17,413 nt of DNA from an uncultured Oscillospiraceae bacterium (GTDB taxonomy: Bacteria > Bacillota > Clostridia > Oscillospirales > Acutalibacteraceae). Of the stretch, positions 1-6,851 are shown piece by piece (the stretch's first letter is position 1; each line of letters starts with the position of its first letter). A program made the position numbers and the translations under genes. The notes under the pieces are model-generated. The model saw nothing but the letters and a program-made list of their open reading frames with translations. It was not told the origin of the DNA and did not search any database. The DNA lies in contig CABQAA010000007.1 of assembly GCA_902461995.1 (NCBI GenBank), positions 1-17,413 on the forward strand. Reading direction: 5' to 3'.

Positions 1-765
1 CCCCGCCGCAAAGGCTCCGTGAAAAACATCCCCAGCCCCATTGGAATCCACTACTTGAGCCGGATAGATGGGATATACCGTAAAATTGTGTCCGTCATAC
101 AGCAGGCCGCCGTGTTTTCCGCGGGTGATCACCACCACTTCCGGCCGGTAGAGGTCGTACAACTTTTTGGCGGCCATTGACAGATTGTCCTCCCGGGTAT
201 GGCCGAGAGCGAATTCTTCCGACGGAATCAGGATATCGCAATACGCGAGCAGTTGTTCGACCCCCTCATACAAACCTCCGGCGTCATACAATACATGGAC
301 GCCGTTTTTTCGCGCCAGCTTCGCCGCCTGCACCGCCGCCCCCAGCTCGTTGCCGTCGACCATCAGGATATCAGCGGCTTTCACCGCCTCCTTCTGTTCG
401 GCCGACAGCTTCAGCGGCGGCAGTGTCCCTTTGTCGAATACACAGGTCCGGCTTCCCTTCCGCGCATCCAGCCAGATATACGACGTAAAAGAGCGGAACC
501 CCTCCATCACCTGGATGTGGGAGGTGTCTACCCCATATTTTTGAAAGTCCGCCAACAAAAACTTCCCCGCGTCATCATCCGAAAGCACGCCGATATACCC
601 GCAATCCACCCCCAATCGAGATGCCGCCGTCAATCCTGTGGAAACCGGACCTCCTCCGCAGCGCTTGATTCCCAGCGCCCGCAGTTTGGTATCTTCCACC
701 GGAAACACCGGCAGCATCATCAGGGTGTCGGATACGCACGCGCCGATGCCAACGATCCGGCTCAT
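1..765 (-). CDS. PfkB/ribokinase-family sugar kinase (C-terminus cut by window edge)
   Basis: This is an ATP-dependent sugar kinase of the PfkB (ribokinase/ketohexokinase) family, predicted to phosphorylate a sugar or ketose in the cytoplasm. 255 codons are visible and the 3' end runs off the window. The N-terminal start MSRIVGIGACVSDTLM is typical of the family, followed by a Gly-rich substrate-binding segment (CGGGPVSTGLTAASRLG, about residues 35-51). The signature NGAGDVFHGAF sits at the very end of the visible part, with the catalytic-base Asp at residue 246. The ATG at 765 has GGAAAGGAATGG just upstream. It lies 193 bases downstream of the aldolase gene on the same strand, and a kinase/aldolase pair suggests that it makes the aldolase's phosphorylated ketose. 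The exact substrate cannot be read from the sequence: fructose-like, ribulose-like and sulfofructose-like kinases all belong to this family. Confidence 0.9.
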   Translation of the reverse strand, partial: MSRIVGIGACVSDTLMMLPVFPVEDTKLRALGIKRCGGGPVSTGLTAASRLGVDCGYIGVLSDDDAGKFLLADFQKYGVDTSHIQVMEGFRSFTSYIWLDARKGSRTCVFDKGTLPPLKLSAEQKEAVKAADILMVDGNELGAAVQAAKLARKNGVHVLYDAGGLYEGVEQLLAYCDILIPSEEFALGHTREDNLSMAAKKLYDLYRPEVVVITRGKHGGLLYDGHNFTVYPIYPAQVVDSNGAGDVFHGAFAAG

Positions 766-958
766 ACGTGTACCATTCCTTTCCCGCAGCTACGCTGCGA
801 CGTTCTGACCGGTTCCGCCGTCGGCGGCATTCGTCCGGCCGCAAAAGGCCAAGTCCGGCCGCTTGAACGAGGACTTGTTCAAACGGTTCTCCCTATCTTC
901 GCTTCTATAAGCGGTTTACATCGAACCCGAACGGACTGCGGCGGACCGGGACAGACGG
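766..958. other. Intergenic region before the kinase, with inverted repeats
   Basis: This 193-base gap is much longer than the other gaps in the operon (10-17 bases). It holds an interrupted palindrome TTGAAC-N8-GTTCAA at 863-882, a direct repeat GTCCGGCCGC at 833-842 and 853-862, and two short GC-rich hairpins, CGCAGC-TAC-GCTGCG at 785-799 and CCGCC-GTC-GGCGG at 815-827. I found no convincing promoter or U-tract terminator. The palindrome could be an operator for separate control of the kinase gene, or the hairpins could affect mRNA processing. Both readings are inference. Confidence 0.4.
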
Positions 959-1795
959 TCACTCATGTCCTCCCGCTCCCGTAAGGTCAATTTTGTCTAG
1001 GGCGAACTGCCGGACGGCCGCAATGGGTTCTTTCATAAAATTGTCCACCGCCACGATCCTCTCGGGCAGGTCCAGCATATCCCGGACCCGGTCCAGAAAG
1101 GCGTAACAGATATCGGTGGCGAAATTGATCTTCCTGACCCCGGCTCTGATAGCGGCCCGGATCTGCTCGTCCGGGATTCCCGATCCGCCGTGGAGGACCA
1201 AGGGAATCTGAGCCGCTTCGCGGATCGCCTGGATACGCGGGATATCCAATTTCGGCGGTTTGGCATACCGGCCGTGGGCTGTTCCGACCAAGACCGCCAG
1301 TGCCGCTACCCCGGTCTCCTGAACGAACCGGGCCGCCGCTTCCGGTTCGGTGAACTCGTCCATATGGTCGTCCTTCACCGTTCCCACATGCCCCAGTTCC
1401 CCTTCCACCGTCACGCCCGCGTAGGCAGCGGTCTCGACGACACGGCGGGTCAGGGCCGCATTCTTTTCAAACGGTTCGGCTGAGGCATCCAGCATGATGC
1501 CGGTGGCTCCATAGCGGAGCGCCCGTGTGGTTTCCAGTTCGGACGGGCCGTGATCCAGATGAAAACAGACCGGCACCGTAGCCTTGGCCGCCGCCGCCAA
1601 AACAACCGGCGACAGATAGTAACCGGCCTCCTCTTTGATGAGGCGCGGATAGATTTGCAGAATCACCGGGGCACGGCGCTCCTCCGCCGCCTCCGCGACT
1701 CCCATAACGGTTTCCATATTGTAGACATTGAAAGCCGGCACCGCATAGCCGCCTGCTTCCGCCATCTGCAGAATCTCCTTGAGTCCCACCAGCAT
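959..1795 (-). CDS. Class II ketose-bisphosphate aldolase family protein (Fba/GatY/KbaY-like)
   Basis: This is a zinc-dependent class II aldolase of 278 residues, the usual size for GatY/KbaY/Fba-type enzymes. It is expected to cleave a phosphorylated ketose to DHAP plus an aldehyde in the cytoplasm. Family signatures occur in order: AFNVYNMET near the N-terminus, HLDHG at 79-83 (catalytic Asp81 and Zn ligand His82), VEGELGHVG at 130-138, GTAHG at 171-175 (Zn ligand His174), LHGGSGIP at 201-208 (Zn ligand His202) and the phosphate-binding NFATD at 224-228. All catalytic positions appear intact. The ATG at 1795 has a GGGGAG ribosome site, and the gene follows the Fe-S subunit by 16 bases, so it is co-transcribed. 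The paralogues act on fructose-1,6-bisphosphate, tagatose-1,6-bisphosphate or deoxy-phosphogluconate derivatives. Context favours a dedicated catabolic substrate over glycolysis, but the sequence does not settle it. Confidence 0.9.
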   Translation of the reverse strand: MLVGLKEILQMAEAGGYAVPAFNVYNMETVMGVAEAAEERRAPVILQIYPRLIKEEAGYYLSPVVLAAAAKATVPVCFHLDHGPSELETTRALRYGATGIMLDASAEPFEKNAALTRRVVETAAYAGVTVEGELGHVGTVKDDHMDEFTEPEAAARFVQETGVAALAVLVGTAHGRYAKPPKLDIPRIQAIREAAQIPLVLHGGSGIPDEQIRAAIRAGVRKINFATDICYAFLDRVRDMLDLPERIVAVDNFMKEPIAAVRQFALDKIDLTGAGGHE

Positions 1796-1811
1796 GCCGC
1801 TCGTCTCCCCT

Positions 1812-2909
1812 TTACTCCGCTGCCGACAACAGCAGCTCTTCCAGTGTCAGAAGCTTCATCCCGTCCGGTTTCGCTTTTTTAAGGACGGCGTATTCCGAAG
1901 GACTGGCCGTCACCAGAACATCCGCCCCGGTAGCCAGGGCATTCCGCCAACGCTTTTCTGCCACCTTGGTCATAACCTCCGGCATCCAGGTATCCATCAG
2001 CAGATTGCCCGCCCACATGGTGTCTTTCCGGTTAAGCAGCATCTCCCGAATCTCCCCGCAGGCCGAACCCGCCGTTCTCAGCGGTTCGCTCTCCTCCAGA
2101 TCTCTGGCCAAAAGTGCCGGATCCTGGATGGTCACGCTGCCCTGGTTCGCTTTGACCTTCAGCTTCCCGCCGGTGATCAAACCGGCCACATATTCCGTGA
2201 AGGTCTCCACCCGGGCCGTTAGCGGGATGTCCCACTCTTTGTATTCCCGCCGGAACACTTTGGCGTCCGCGGGATCAAAAGCCACCACCGTTTTGTAGGC
2301 GGACAAAACCTTCGCGGCTTTGTTCATGGTTTCCCGGGTATCCTCCGCTGCGCCCACCAGGGTATCCAGCGTGTATCCACTGTCCGGCTCTTCCAGCAGC
2401 ACCGTGAAGGATACCCCCGCCATTTTCAGCAGCCGGATGGCGTTTATCCCCGCCTGCGGCACCCGGTACCGGGTATCCATTCCCAGAAAAAGCAGGGTAT
2501 CGGCCGATTCCGGAAGAGACGCGATGGCCTTTTCCAGATCCTCGTCCAGCCCTTTTGCACCGTAGGGATTGCCGCTTTCCGACAGGTTATTCAGCAACGC
2601 TTCTATGTAGGACGGCAGCCGGCCGTCCATCGCCATCTGAAGCCGTACGTCCTTGGTAAACGCCACTGGGTCCCAGCCCGTGGCACAGTCCTTGGTGCAG
2701 GCCCCGCACAGAGCGCATTCGTAAACATTGTCCGCCACACTGCCGGAAAGCTCGGCCGCATTGCGGTTCACCAAGGACAGGCTCAGCGCCCGGGCACGGG
2801 CGTTGTTCCGTTCCTGTCCCGTCGCATTTCCAATCGGGCAGATATGCCGGCACATCCAGCAAAACCGGCAGGAGTCGATGATCTCTTTGCTTTTTTTCGA
2901 CAACAGCAT
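1812..2909 (-). CDS. Two-[4Fe-4S] electron-transfer subunit, GlcF/GlpC/HdrD-like, with degenerate CCG domains
   Basis: This 365-residue protein resembles the iron-sulfur subunits that partner FAD-linked 2-hydroxyacid dehydrogenases (GlcF, GlpC, LutA/HdrD-type). Two complete ferredoxin motifs are visible: Cys14-x2-Cys17-x2-Cys20-x3-Cys24-Pro, and Cys65-x2-Cys68-x2-Cys71-x3-Cys75. The rest has the length and layout of the two cysteine-rich CCG repeats, but their ligand cysteines are gone. FLGM (140-143) stands where GC is expected, EPDSGY (174-179) where CCG is expected, IQDPALLAR (261-269) for HDPCYLGR, DTMWAGN (296-302) for the second CC, and TASPSEY (334-340) for the final CP motif. It probably passes electrons from the adjacent flavoprotein through the two ferredoxin-type clusters, and it has no membrane segment. 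The ATG at 2909 has an AAGGAGG site overlapping the end of the preceding gene, so the two are tightly coupled. Confidence 0.88.
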   Translation of the reverse strand: MLLSKKSKEIIDSCRFCWMCRHICPIGNATGQERNNARARALSLSLVNRNAAELSGSVADNVYECALCGACTKDCATGWDPVAFTKDVRLQMAMDGRLPSYIEALLNNLSESGNPYGAKGLDEDLEKAIASLPESADTLLFLGMDTRYRVPQAGINAIRLLKMAGVSFTVLLEEPDSGYTLDTLVGAAEDTRETMNKAAKVLSAYKTVVAFDPADAKVFRREYKEWDIPLTARVETFTEYVAGLITGGKLKVKANQGSVTIQDPALLARDLEESEPLRTAGSACGEIREMLLNRKDTMWAGNLLMDTWMPEVMTKVAEKRWRNALATGADVLVTASPSEYAVLKKAKPDGMKLLTLEELLLSAAE

Positions 2910-2922
2910 TGCCGCATCCTCC

Positions 2923-4341
2923 TTACAGTCCCAGTTTGTACGGGTTCATGATGCCGTTGGGGTCCAGCTGCTTTTTGAGACCCTCGAACACCTGCATGGC
3001 CGGGCCGTATTGTTCCTTCATCAGACGGCCCAGCTTGATCCCCACCCCATGGTGGTCGTTGACTACGCCGCCGTGAGCCAATGCCGTACGCACGCCGCAG
3101 CTCCACACCGCATTGTGCAGGCGAAGCGCCTCATGCGGATCCTTCGGCGGGTTGTCGATGATGAAACGGTCGTAAATCATGCAGCCCCACTCATACCAAT
3201 GGGAGAAATGCGCGATGAAGCGGGCCTGCGGGAAGTTCGATTCCACCGCTTCCTTCATCGCCCAGTAGATCTTCTCGATTTTGTCGTAGGGCGCAATGGT
3301 GTCCATGGTTCCGAACATTTGAGGCAGATCCATCATGTGACCCGGATAGAAGAAGGTGATCTTTTCTTTCCACCACTTCTCTCCGTATTCGCTTCCCATA
3401 TCCTCCGCCCCATATTTGGCAAAGGTATCCAAGAGGATTTTCTCCTCCAGCGCCACCATCTCGGACACGCCCTCGATCGCCACGTTCATAAAGGCGCCGT
3501 CCCGTTCCACGCCCACGATCTTTTTGATCAGGGTGGCGGTCTCGGCCGGATCGTACAGGCGCATGACCGAGGGCTTGAATTTCTGCAGCAGTTCCCTGGC
3601 GGCCTTGAACGCCCCCGTCATGTCCTTGAATAGGAAGCCCCGGAACCGCCGTTCCTCCGGCTGTTCATAGATGCGGATCTGGGCCTTGGTCATCACCCCG
3701 AGCGTCCCTTCCGATCCGATGAAAATCTGATTGAGATCGGGGCCTGCGGCGTGCTTGGGTGCCGGCGATGTCTCGATGATGTCGCCGTTGGGGAGCACTA
3801 CCTCCATCTGCAGCACCATATCGTCGATTTTCCCGTATTTCGTCGACACCACTCCGATGCCGCGATGGGCCAGAAACCCTCCCACCGTCGAACAGGTCAG
3901 AGAGCTGGGATAGTGCATGGTGGCATATCCCGCCTGGTTCGCTTCCCATTCGATATGCTTATAAATGGCGCCTGTCCCGCATTCGATGTACAAGGACTCG
4001 GTGTTTACGTCGTAAATGCGGTCCATCCGTTTGGTATCGAGCAGGATGCCGCCCGCCACCGGCAGGGCCCCGCCCTGGGTGCCGCCGCCTCCTCCCCAGG
4101 TCGTCACCGGGATCTTGTAGTAATTGGCGATTTTCAGCACCGCGGACGTCTCTTTCGCGTCTTTCGGAGAGACGATCACATCCGCCTCCGGCATCCGCAG
4201 CCCCCGGTCCGCCCACATTCTGGACAGCCAGAAATAGTCCACACCGTGGGCGATCTTGTCAATCTCCCGCATGGAGCAATTCTCCCGCCCCACCGCGTCC
4301 TCCAGTTCGGTCAGGATCATATCCTGCAGAAACTCGTTCAT
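2923..4341 (-). CDS. FAD-linked oxidoreductase (alkyl-DHAP-synthase/GlcD superfamily)
   Basis: This 472-residue flavoprotein has a PCMH-type FAD domain. The visible parts are a pyrophosphate-binding loop TWGGGGGTQGG (81-91), STVGGFLAHRGIG (151-163), EVVLPNGD (180-187) and FIGSEGTLGVMT (207-218). The C-terminal cap carries HFSHWYEWG (from residue 378) and NDHHGVG (428-434), and ends with LDPNGIMNPYKL. The HHGVG element is typical of alkyldihydroxyacetone-phosphate-synthase-like members, while the closing LDPxGIxNPxK is shared with GlcD and D-lactate dehydrogenases. An adjacent Fe-S subunit favours a dehydrogenase that oxidises a 2-hydroxyacid (glycolate, lactate or a sugar acid) over ether-lipid synthesis. 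The ATG at 4341 has TAGGAGGAAAGG upstream. It is 10 bases from the isomerase gene and is followed at 13 bases by the Fe-S gene. The true substrate and electron acceptor are unknown. Confidence 0.9.
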   Translation of the reverse strand: MNEFLQDMILTELEDAVGRENCSMREIDKIAHGVDYFWLSRMWADRGLRMPEADVIVSPKDAKETSAVLKIANYYKIPVTTWGGGGGTQGGALPVAGGILLDTKRMDRIYDVNTESLYIECGTGAIYKHIEWEANQAGYATMHYPSSLTCSTVGGFLAHRGIGVVSTKYGKIDDMVLQMEVVLPNGDIIETSPAPKHAAGPDLNQIFIGSEGTLGVMTKAQIRIYEQPEERRFRGFLFKDMTGAFKAARELLQKFKPSVMRLYDPAETATLIKKIVGVERDGAFMNVAIEGVSEMVALEEKILLDTFAKYGAEDMGSEYGEKWWKEKITFFYPGHMMDLPQMFGTMDTIAPYDKIEKIYWAMKEAVESNFPQARFIAHFSHWYEWGCMIYDRFIIDNPPKDPHEALRLHNAVWSCGVRTALAHGGVVNDHHGVGIKLGRLMKEQYGPAMQVFEGLKKQLDPNGIMNPYKLGL

Positions 4342-4351
4342 ACCTTTCCTC

Positions 4352-5746
4352 CTATTTTACGTTATCCGCGGCCAGCGCCGGGACGTATTTGCAGAATTCC
4401 TCCAGTTCGGCGGTGTAATCCCCCTCGATCTCCGCCATATGATGGATGTACGGCCCTTCCACCAGCTTTTTCTCCCATCCGCTCAGGTTGTCGAACTTGG
4501 CCCACAGGTAGGTCCCGAAGGTATAAGGCCCCGACCCCGACGTGCAGGTTCCGGACAGAAGGCTGTACGCGCCGTCATCCTGATCCAGGCGGGCCACCGT
4601 ATAGCTCCCGTCTTTCACCCGGAACCACTGCCGCATGTTCACCATTTTGGCCGCGCTGTCCTCCGCCTTCAGTGAATAGGCAAACGGGCCGCAATGCCAC
4701 AGCAGTTCGGTGTTTCGGTCTTCCGGGTGCCGGACGGTGAATTCCCCGAAGAACGGAACCTTGCGTCCCAGCGACGCACAGGACAAAAGCGCCATCGTAA
4801 TCGTCCCCAGCATATCCGACTCACAGCCGATGATGTAGCCTTTATCCGCCAGCACGCTGTACGCCGTGCAGGGCATGGCTCCCACCGCCAGCTGCATGGC
4901 CGTCCAGCATTCCGCCGATACCGCGTCCACCTTATATTCCGCGATGATCTCCTCGTACAGCAGCACGAAGGCATACACCTTTTTCAGCAGCGGGGCAGAC
5001 AGATCGTCAATCTCGTAGCGGCTTTCGAGCAGCCGGGCCCCTTCTTCCAGTTCGGCGTCCCGTTCCCGGAGAATCCGGTTGTATTTGTCCATTACCACCG
5101 CCAGATTCACTGGCACCGTCTGGATGCCAAACCGCTGCAGCAGCTCTCCTTCGTTGAAGATCACCGAACAGAAGGGTTTGGGCCGCAGCCCGACCTGCGC
5201 CACCCGCATGCCCCGGAAATTCTTGACCATACAGCATACCGACGCAAATTTCTGCAGGCCCCGGGCAAAGATGTCATCCTCCACACGGCAGCTTTCTATG
5301 TACGAAAAGGGGATCCCGCACCGCTGCAGCTGCCGGGACAGGCCGAACAGCCCGCACTGACTGTCGGTATACCGGGTTCCATCCGCCTCGAACACATCGT
5401 CCAGCGGCGCAAAAATCAGAACCGGCTTTCCGAGCTCCCGCGCCAGCAGCGCTCCGGCTTCCTCGTTGCCGAAATTGCTGTTTAAGATCAGCACGCCGTC
5501 CACGCCCTCGGCGCGGAACCGTTCCGCAGCCGCATGGGCATCCTCCTCCGTCACCAGCACGTCGGTCGGCGTGATCCCTCTGGTATTCGCAAACGACACC
5601 CGATCGTCGGCAAAGCTGTCTTCGATATACGCCATCAGCCGACGGCCCCGTTCCTCCGCTTTCTCCCAGTTGAAGATCCCCGGCCGGGGGGTTACATCCC
5701 GCCGTATCGGTGCCAGCCCAATTTTTACAGGATATTCAAGCACCAT
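4352..5746 (-). CDS. L-fucose/L-arabinose isomerase-like protein
   Basis: This protein of about 464 residues resembles the L-fucose isomerase / L-arabinose isomerase-like superfamily, which interconverts aldoses and ketoses with a divalent metal. It has an N-terminal Rossmann-like half (VDGVLILNSNFGNEEAGALLARELGKPVLIF is typical) and a C-terminal half with candidate metal ligands: Glu279 in SAECW, Asp311 in CESDM and a His pair at 435-436 in GPYIHH. These match the Glu...Asp...His pattern of FucI-type enzymes. I place the start at the ATG at 5746, not the in-frame GTG at 5752, because AGGAG (5752-5756) is then five bases upstream; the GTG would overlap the ribosome site. It is the first gene of the operon, divergent from the AraC-type regulator. 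Family assignment is fairly firm. The substrate is not known, and L-arabinose or L-fucose is suggested only by context. Confidence 0.82.
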   Translation of the reverse strand: MVLEYPVKIGLAPIRRDVTPRPGIFNWEKAEERGRRLMAYIEDSFADDRVSFANTRGITPTDVLVTEEDAHAAAERFRAEGVDGVLILNSNFGNEEAGALLARELGKPVLIFAPLDDVFEADGTRYTDSQCGLFGLSRQLQRCGIPFSYIESCRVEDDIFARGLQKFASVCCMVKNFRGMRVAQVGLRPKPFCSVIFNEGELLQRFGIQTVPVNLAVVMDKYNRILRERDAELEEGARLLESRYEIDDLSAPLLKKVYAFVLLYEEIIAEYKVDAVSAECWTAMQLAVGAMPCTAYSVLADKGYIIGCESDMLGTITMALLSCASLGRKVPFFGEFTVRHPEDRNTELLWHCGPFAYSLKAEDSAAKMVNMRQWFRVKDGSYTVARLDQDDGAYSLLSGTCTSGSGPYTFGTYLWAKFDNLSGWEKKLVEGPYIHHMAEIEGDYTAELEEFCKYVPALAADNVK

Positions 5747-5768
5747 CGTCACTCCTCTCGTTGTCTTT

Positions 5769-5796
5769 ATTATCCTTCATGGCGACCCATGTTCAA
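5769..5796 (-). promoter_or_regulatory. Candidate sigma-70 promoter for the isomerase operon
   Basis: Read on the minus strand, a TTGAAC -35 element (5791-5796) is followed after 16 bases by GATAAT (5769-5774), about 22 bases before the isomerase start. The spacer and leader are both short but acceptable. A near-direct repeat suitable for a regulator lies on and upstream of the -35. This was judged by eye only. Confidence 0.4.
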
Positions 5797-5823
5797 ATGG
5801 CATATCCTGTCAATCGAATGGAC
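5793..5823. promoter_or_regulatory. Possible AraC-family half-sites (21-bp-spaced direct repeat)
   Basis: TCAAATGGCA (5793-5802) and TCGAATGGAC (5814-5823) match at 7 of 10 positions and lie exactly 21 bases apart, two helical turns. The proximal copy overlaps the proposed -35 element by four bases. This mirrors the araI1/araI2 layout used by AraC-type activators, so it is a reasonable binding-site candidate for the adjacent regulator. The repeat is short and may be chance. Confidence 0.3.
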
Positions 5824-5852
5824 AAAACTGCTATTTTAACTCAAAAGAGCGC

Positions 5853-5881
5853 TTGACTATCCAAACGCTGTATAGTATATT
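5853..5881 (+). promoter_or_regulatory. Sigma-70-type promoter for the AraC-family gene
   Basis: TTGACT (5853-5858) and TATATT (5876-5881) are separated by 17 bases, the ideal spacer. The start codon at 5929 lies about 40 bases downstream of the expected transcription start, with the ribosome site AGGCGG in between. It is back to back with the isomerase operon promoter. Confidence 0.6.
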
Positions 5882-5928
5882 AAAGGCAAGGCTATAGATC
5901 ATAATCAGACGATAGGCGGTGCTGCTGC

Positions 5929-6774
5929 GTGCAAATCACGAATGGAGGAAATCCGTATAATTCCGATCGGGTATCCCAAGCCTACATCGATATCAACAGC
6001 TGCGGTTATCACCATATCACGGACACGGATTACACCACTCTCCGGCCGACCGGACGCTCCGATTTTCAGCTGATTTACCTTTGGCGGGGCGGTGCACATT
6101 TTGAACTGGAGAACGGCCCCGTCTGGGTGGAACAGGGGCAGTTGGTGCTGTTCAAACCGGGAGAACCGCAGAATTACACATATTACGCCAAAGACAAACC
6201 CCAATCCTATTGGATCCACTTCACCGGCGTGGGATGCGAGGAGCTGCTCCGAACCTGCGGCGTCTGGCAGGAACCGGTGTATACCGTAGGGGCATGCGTG
6301 GAATTCACCGAGCTGATCACCAAGATCATCCAGGAAATCCAACTCAAACCGCCGCAGTACAATCTGCTCTGCCGGGGGTATTTCTTTCAGTTGATTTCCA
6401 TCATCGGCCGCCGTCTGGAACAGCAGCGGAGCAGTCAGGAAAACCGAAAATATGAAAAGCTGATCGCCGTCATTGAAGCGATACACAACGACTATCAGGA
6501 CGATCGGGACACGGACGATTATGCCGCCATGTGTCATCTGAGCAGTTCCCGGTTCCTGCACCTGTTTAAGCAGTATACCGGCATGTCACCCCATCATTAC
6601 AAAATCAGTATCCGGATGGAAAAAGCCAAAGACATGCTCTCTTCCACCACACTGAGCATAGCGGAAATCAGCTGGATTGTCGGGTTTACCGATCCTCTGT
6701 ATTTCAGCCGTATTTTCAAGCAGATCACCGGTCTGTCCCCCAGTATGTACCGCGAGCAGTTCTTTTCCATGTAA
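5929..6774 (+). CDS. AraC-family transcriptional regulator (cupin sensor plus HTH)
   Basis: This 281-residue regulator has an N-terminal cupin-like sensor (about 20-110, including FQLIYLWRGGAHFEL and YWIHFTGVGCEELL, the usual sugar-sensing half) and a C-terminal double helix-turn-helix. The first helix pair is around 196-216 (DYAAMCHLSSSRFLHLFKQ) and the second around 242-264, followed by the family signature GFTDPLYFSRIFKQITGLSPSMYR. Translation starts at a GTG at 5929, supported by AGGCGG at 5914-5919. It is the only plus-strand gene in the window, divergent from the isomerase operon and convergent with the SGNH lipoprotein gene, so it most likely controls the left-hand operon and perhaps the arabinan genes in response to a pentose. 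The ligand is inferred from context, not visible in the sequence. Confidence 0.93.
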   Translation: MQITNGGNPYNSDRVSQAYIDINSCGYHHITDTDYTTLRPTGRSDFQLIYLWRGGAHFELENGPVWVEQGQLVLFKPGEPQNYTYYAKDKPQSYWIHFTGVGCEELLRTCGVWQEPVYTVGACVEFTELITKIIQEIQLKPPQYNLLCRGYFFQLISIIGRRLEQQRSSQENRKYEKLIAVIEAIHNDYQDDRDTDDYAAMCHLSSSRFLHLFKQYTGMSPHHYKISIRMEKAKDMLSSTTLSIAEISWIVGFTDPLYFSRIFKQITGLSPSMYREQFFSM

Positions 6775-6777
6775 ACA

Positions 6778-6822
6778 CGCCGCCGTCCGACCGGCAGAAG
6801 CGGGAGGGACGGCGGCGTTTTA
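6778..6822 (+). terminator. Rho-independent terminator of the AraC-family gene
   Basis: A perfect 11-bp stem, CGCCGCCGTCC (6778-6788) with GGACGGCGGCG (6807-6817), an 18-base loop and a TTTT run (6818-6821) follow three bases after the regulator's stop codon. On the opposite strand the hairpin is followed by the weaker TGTTTAC, so it may also slow transcription arriving from the convergent lipoprotein gene, whose stop is 30 bases away. Confidence 0.85.
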
Positions 6823-6851
6823 TCTGGAACTTTCGCTGCCGGACGGGTCGC

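Noticed and set aside
2923..4341. Ether-lipid synthesis (alkyl-DHAP synthase proper)
   Set aside because: The Fe-S partner and the sugar-catabolic context do not fit a redox-neutral lipid enzyme.
1..5746. Sulfoquinovose (sulfo-EMP) degradation operon
   Set aside because: The isomerase is FucI-like, not the usual sulfoquinovose isomerase, the aldolase is class II, and no sulfoquinovosidase or sulfolactaldehyde reductase is present. The neighbours are arabinosidases.
5747..5752. GTG at 5752 as start of the isomerase-like gene
   Set aside because: It overlaps the AGGAG ribosome site. The ATG at 5746 has normal five-base spacing.
5808..5813. Perfect TTGACA on the minus strand as the operon -35
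   Set aside because: No acceptable -10 lies 15-19 bases downstream; the neighbouring TTGAAC/GATAAT pair fits better.
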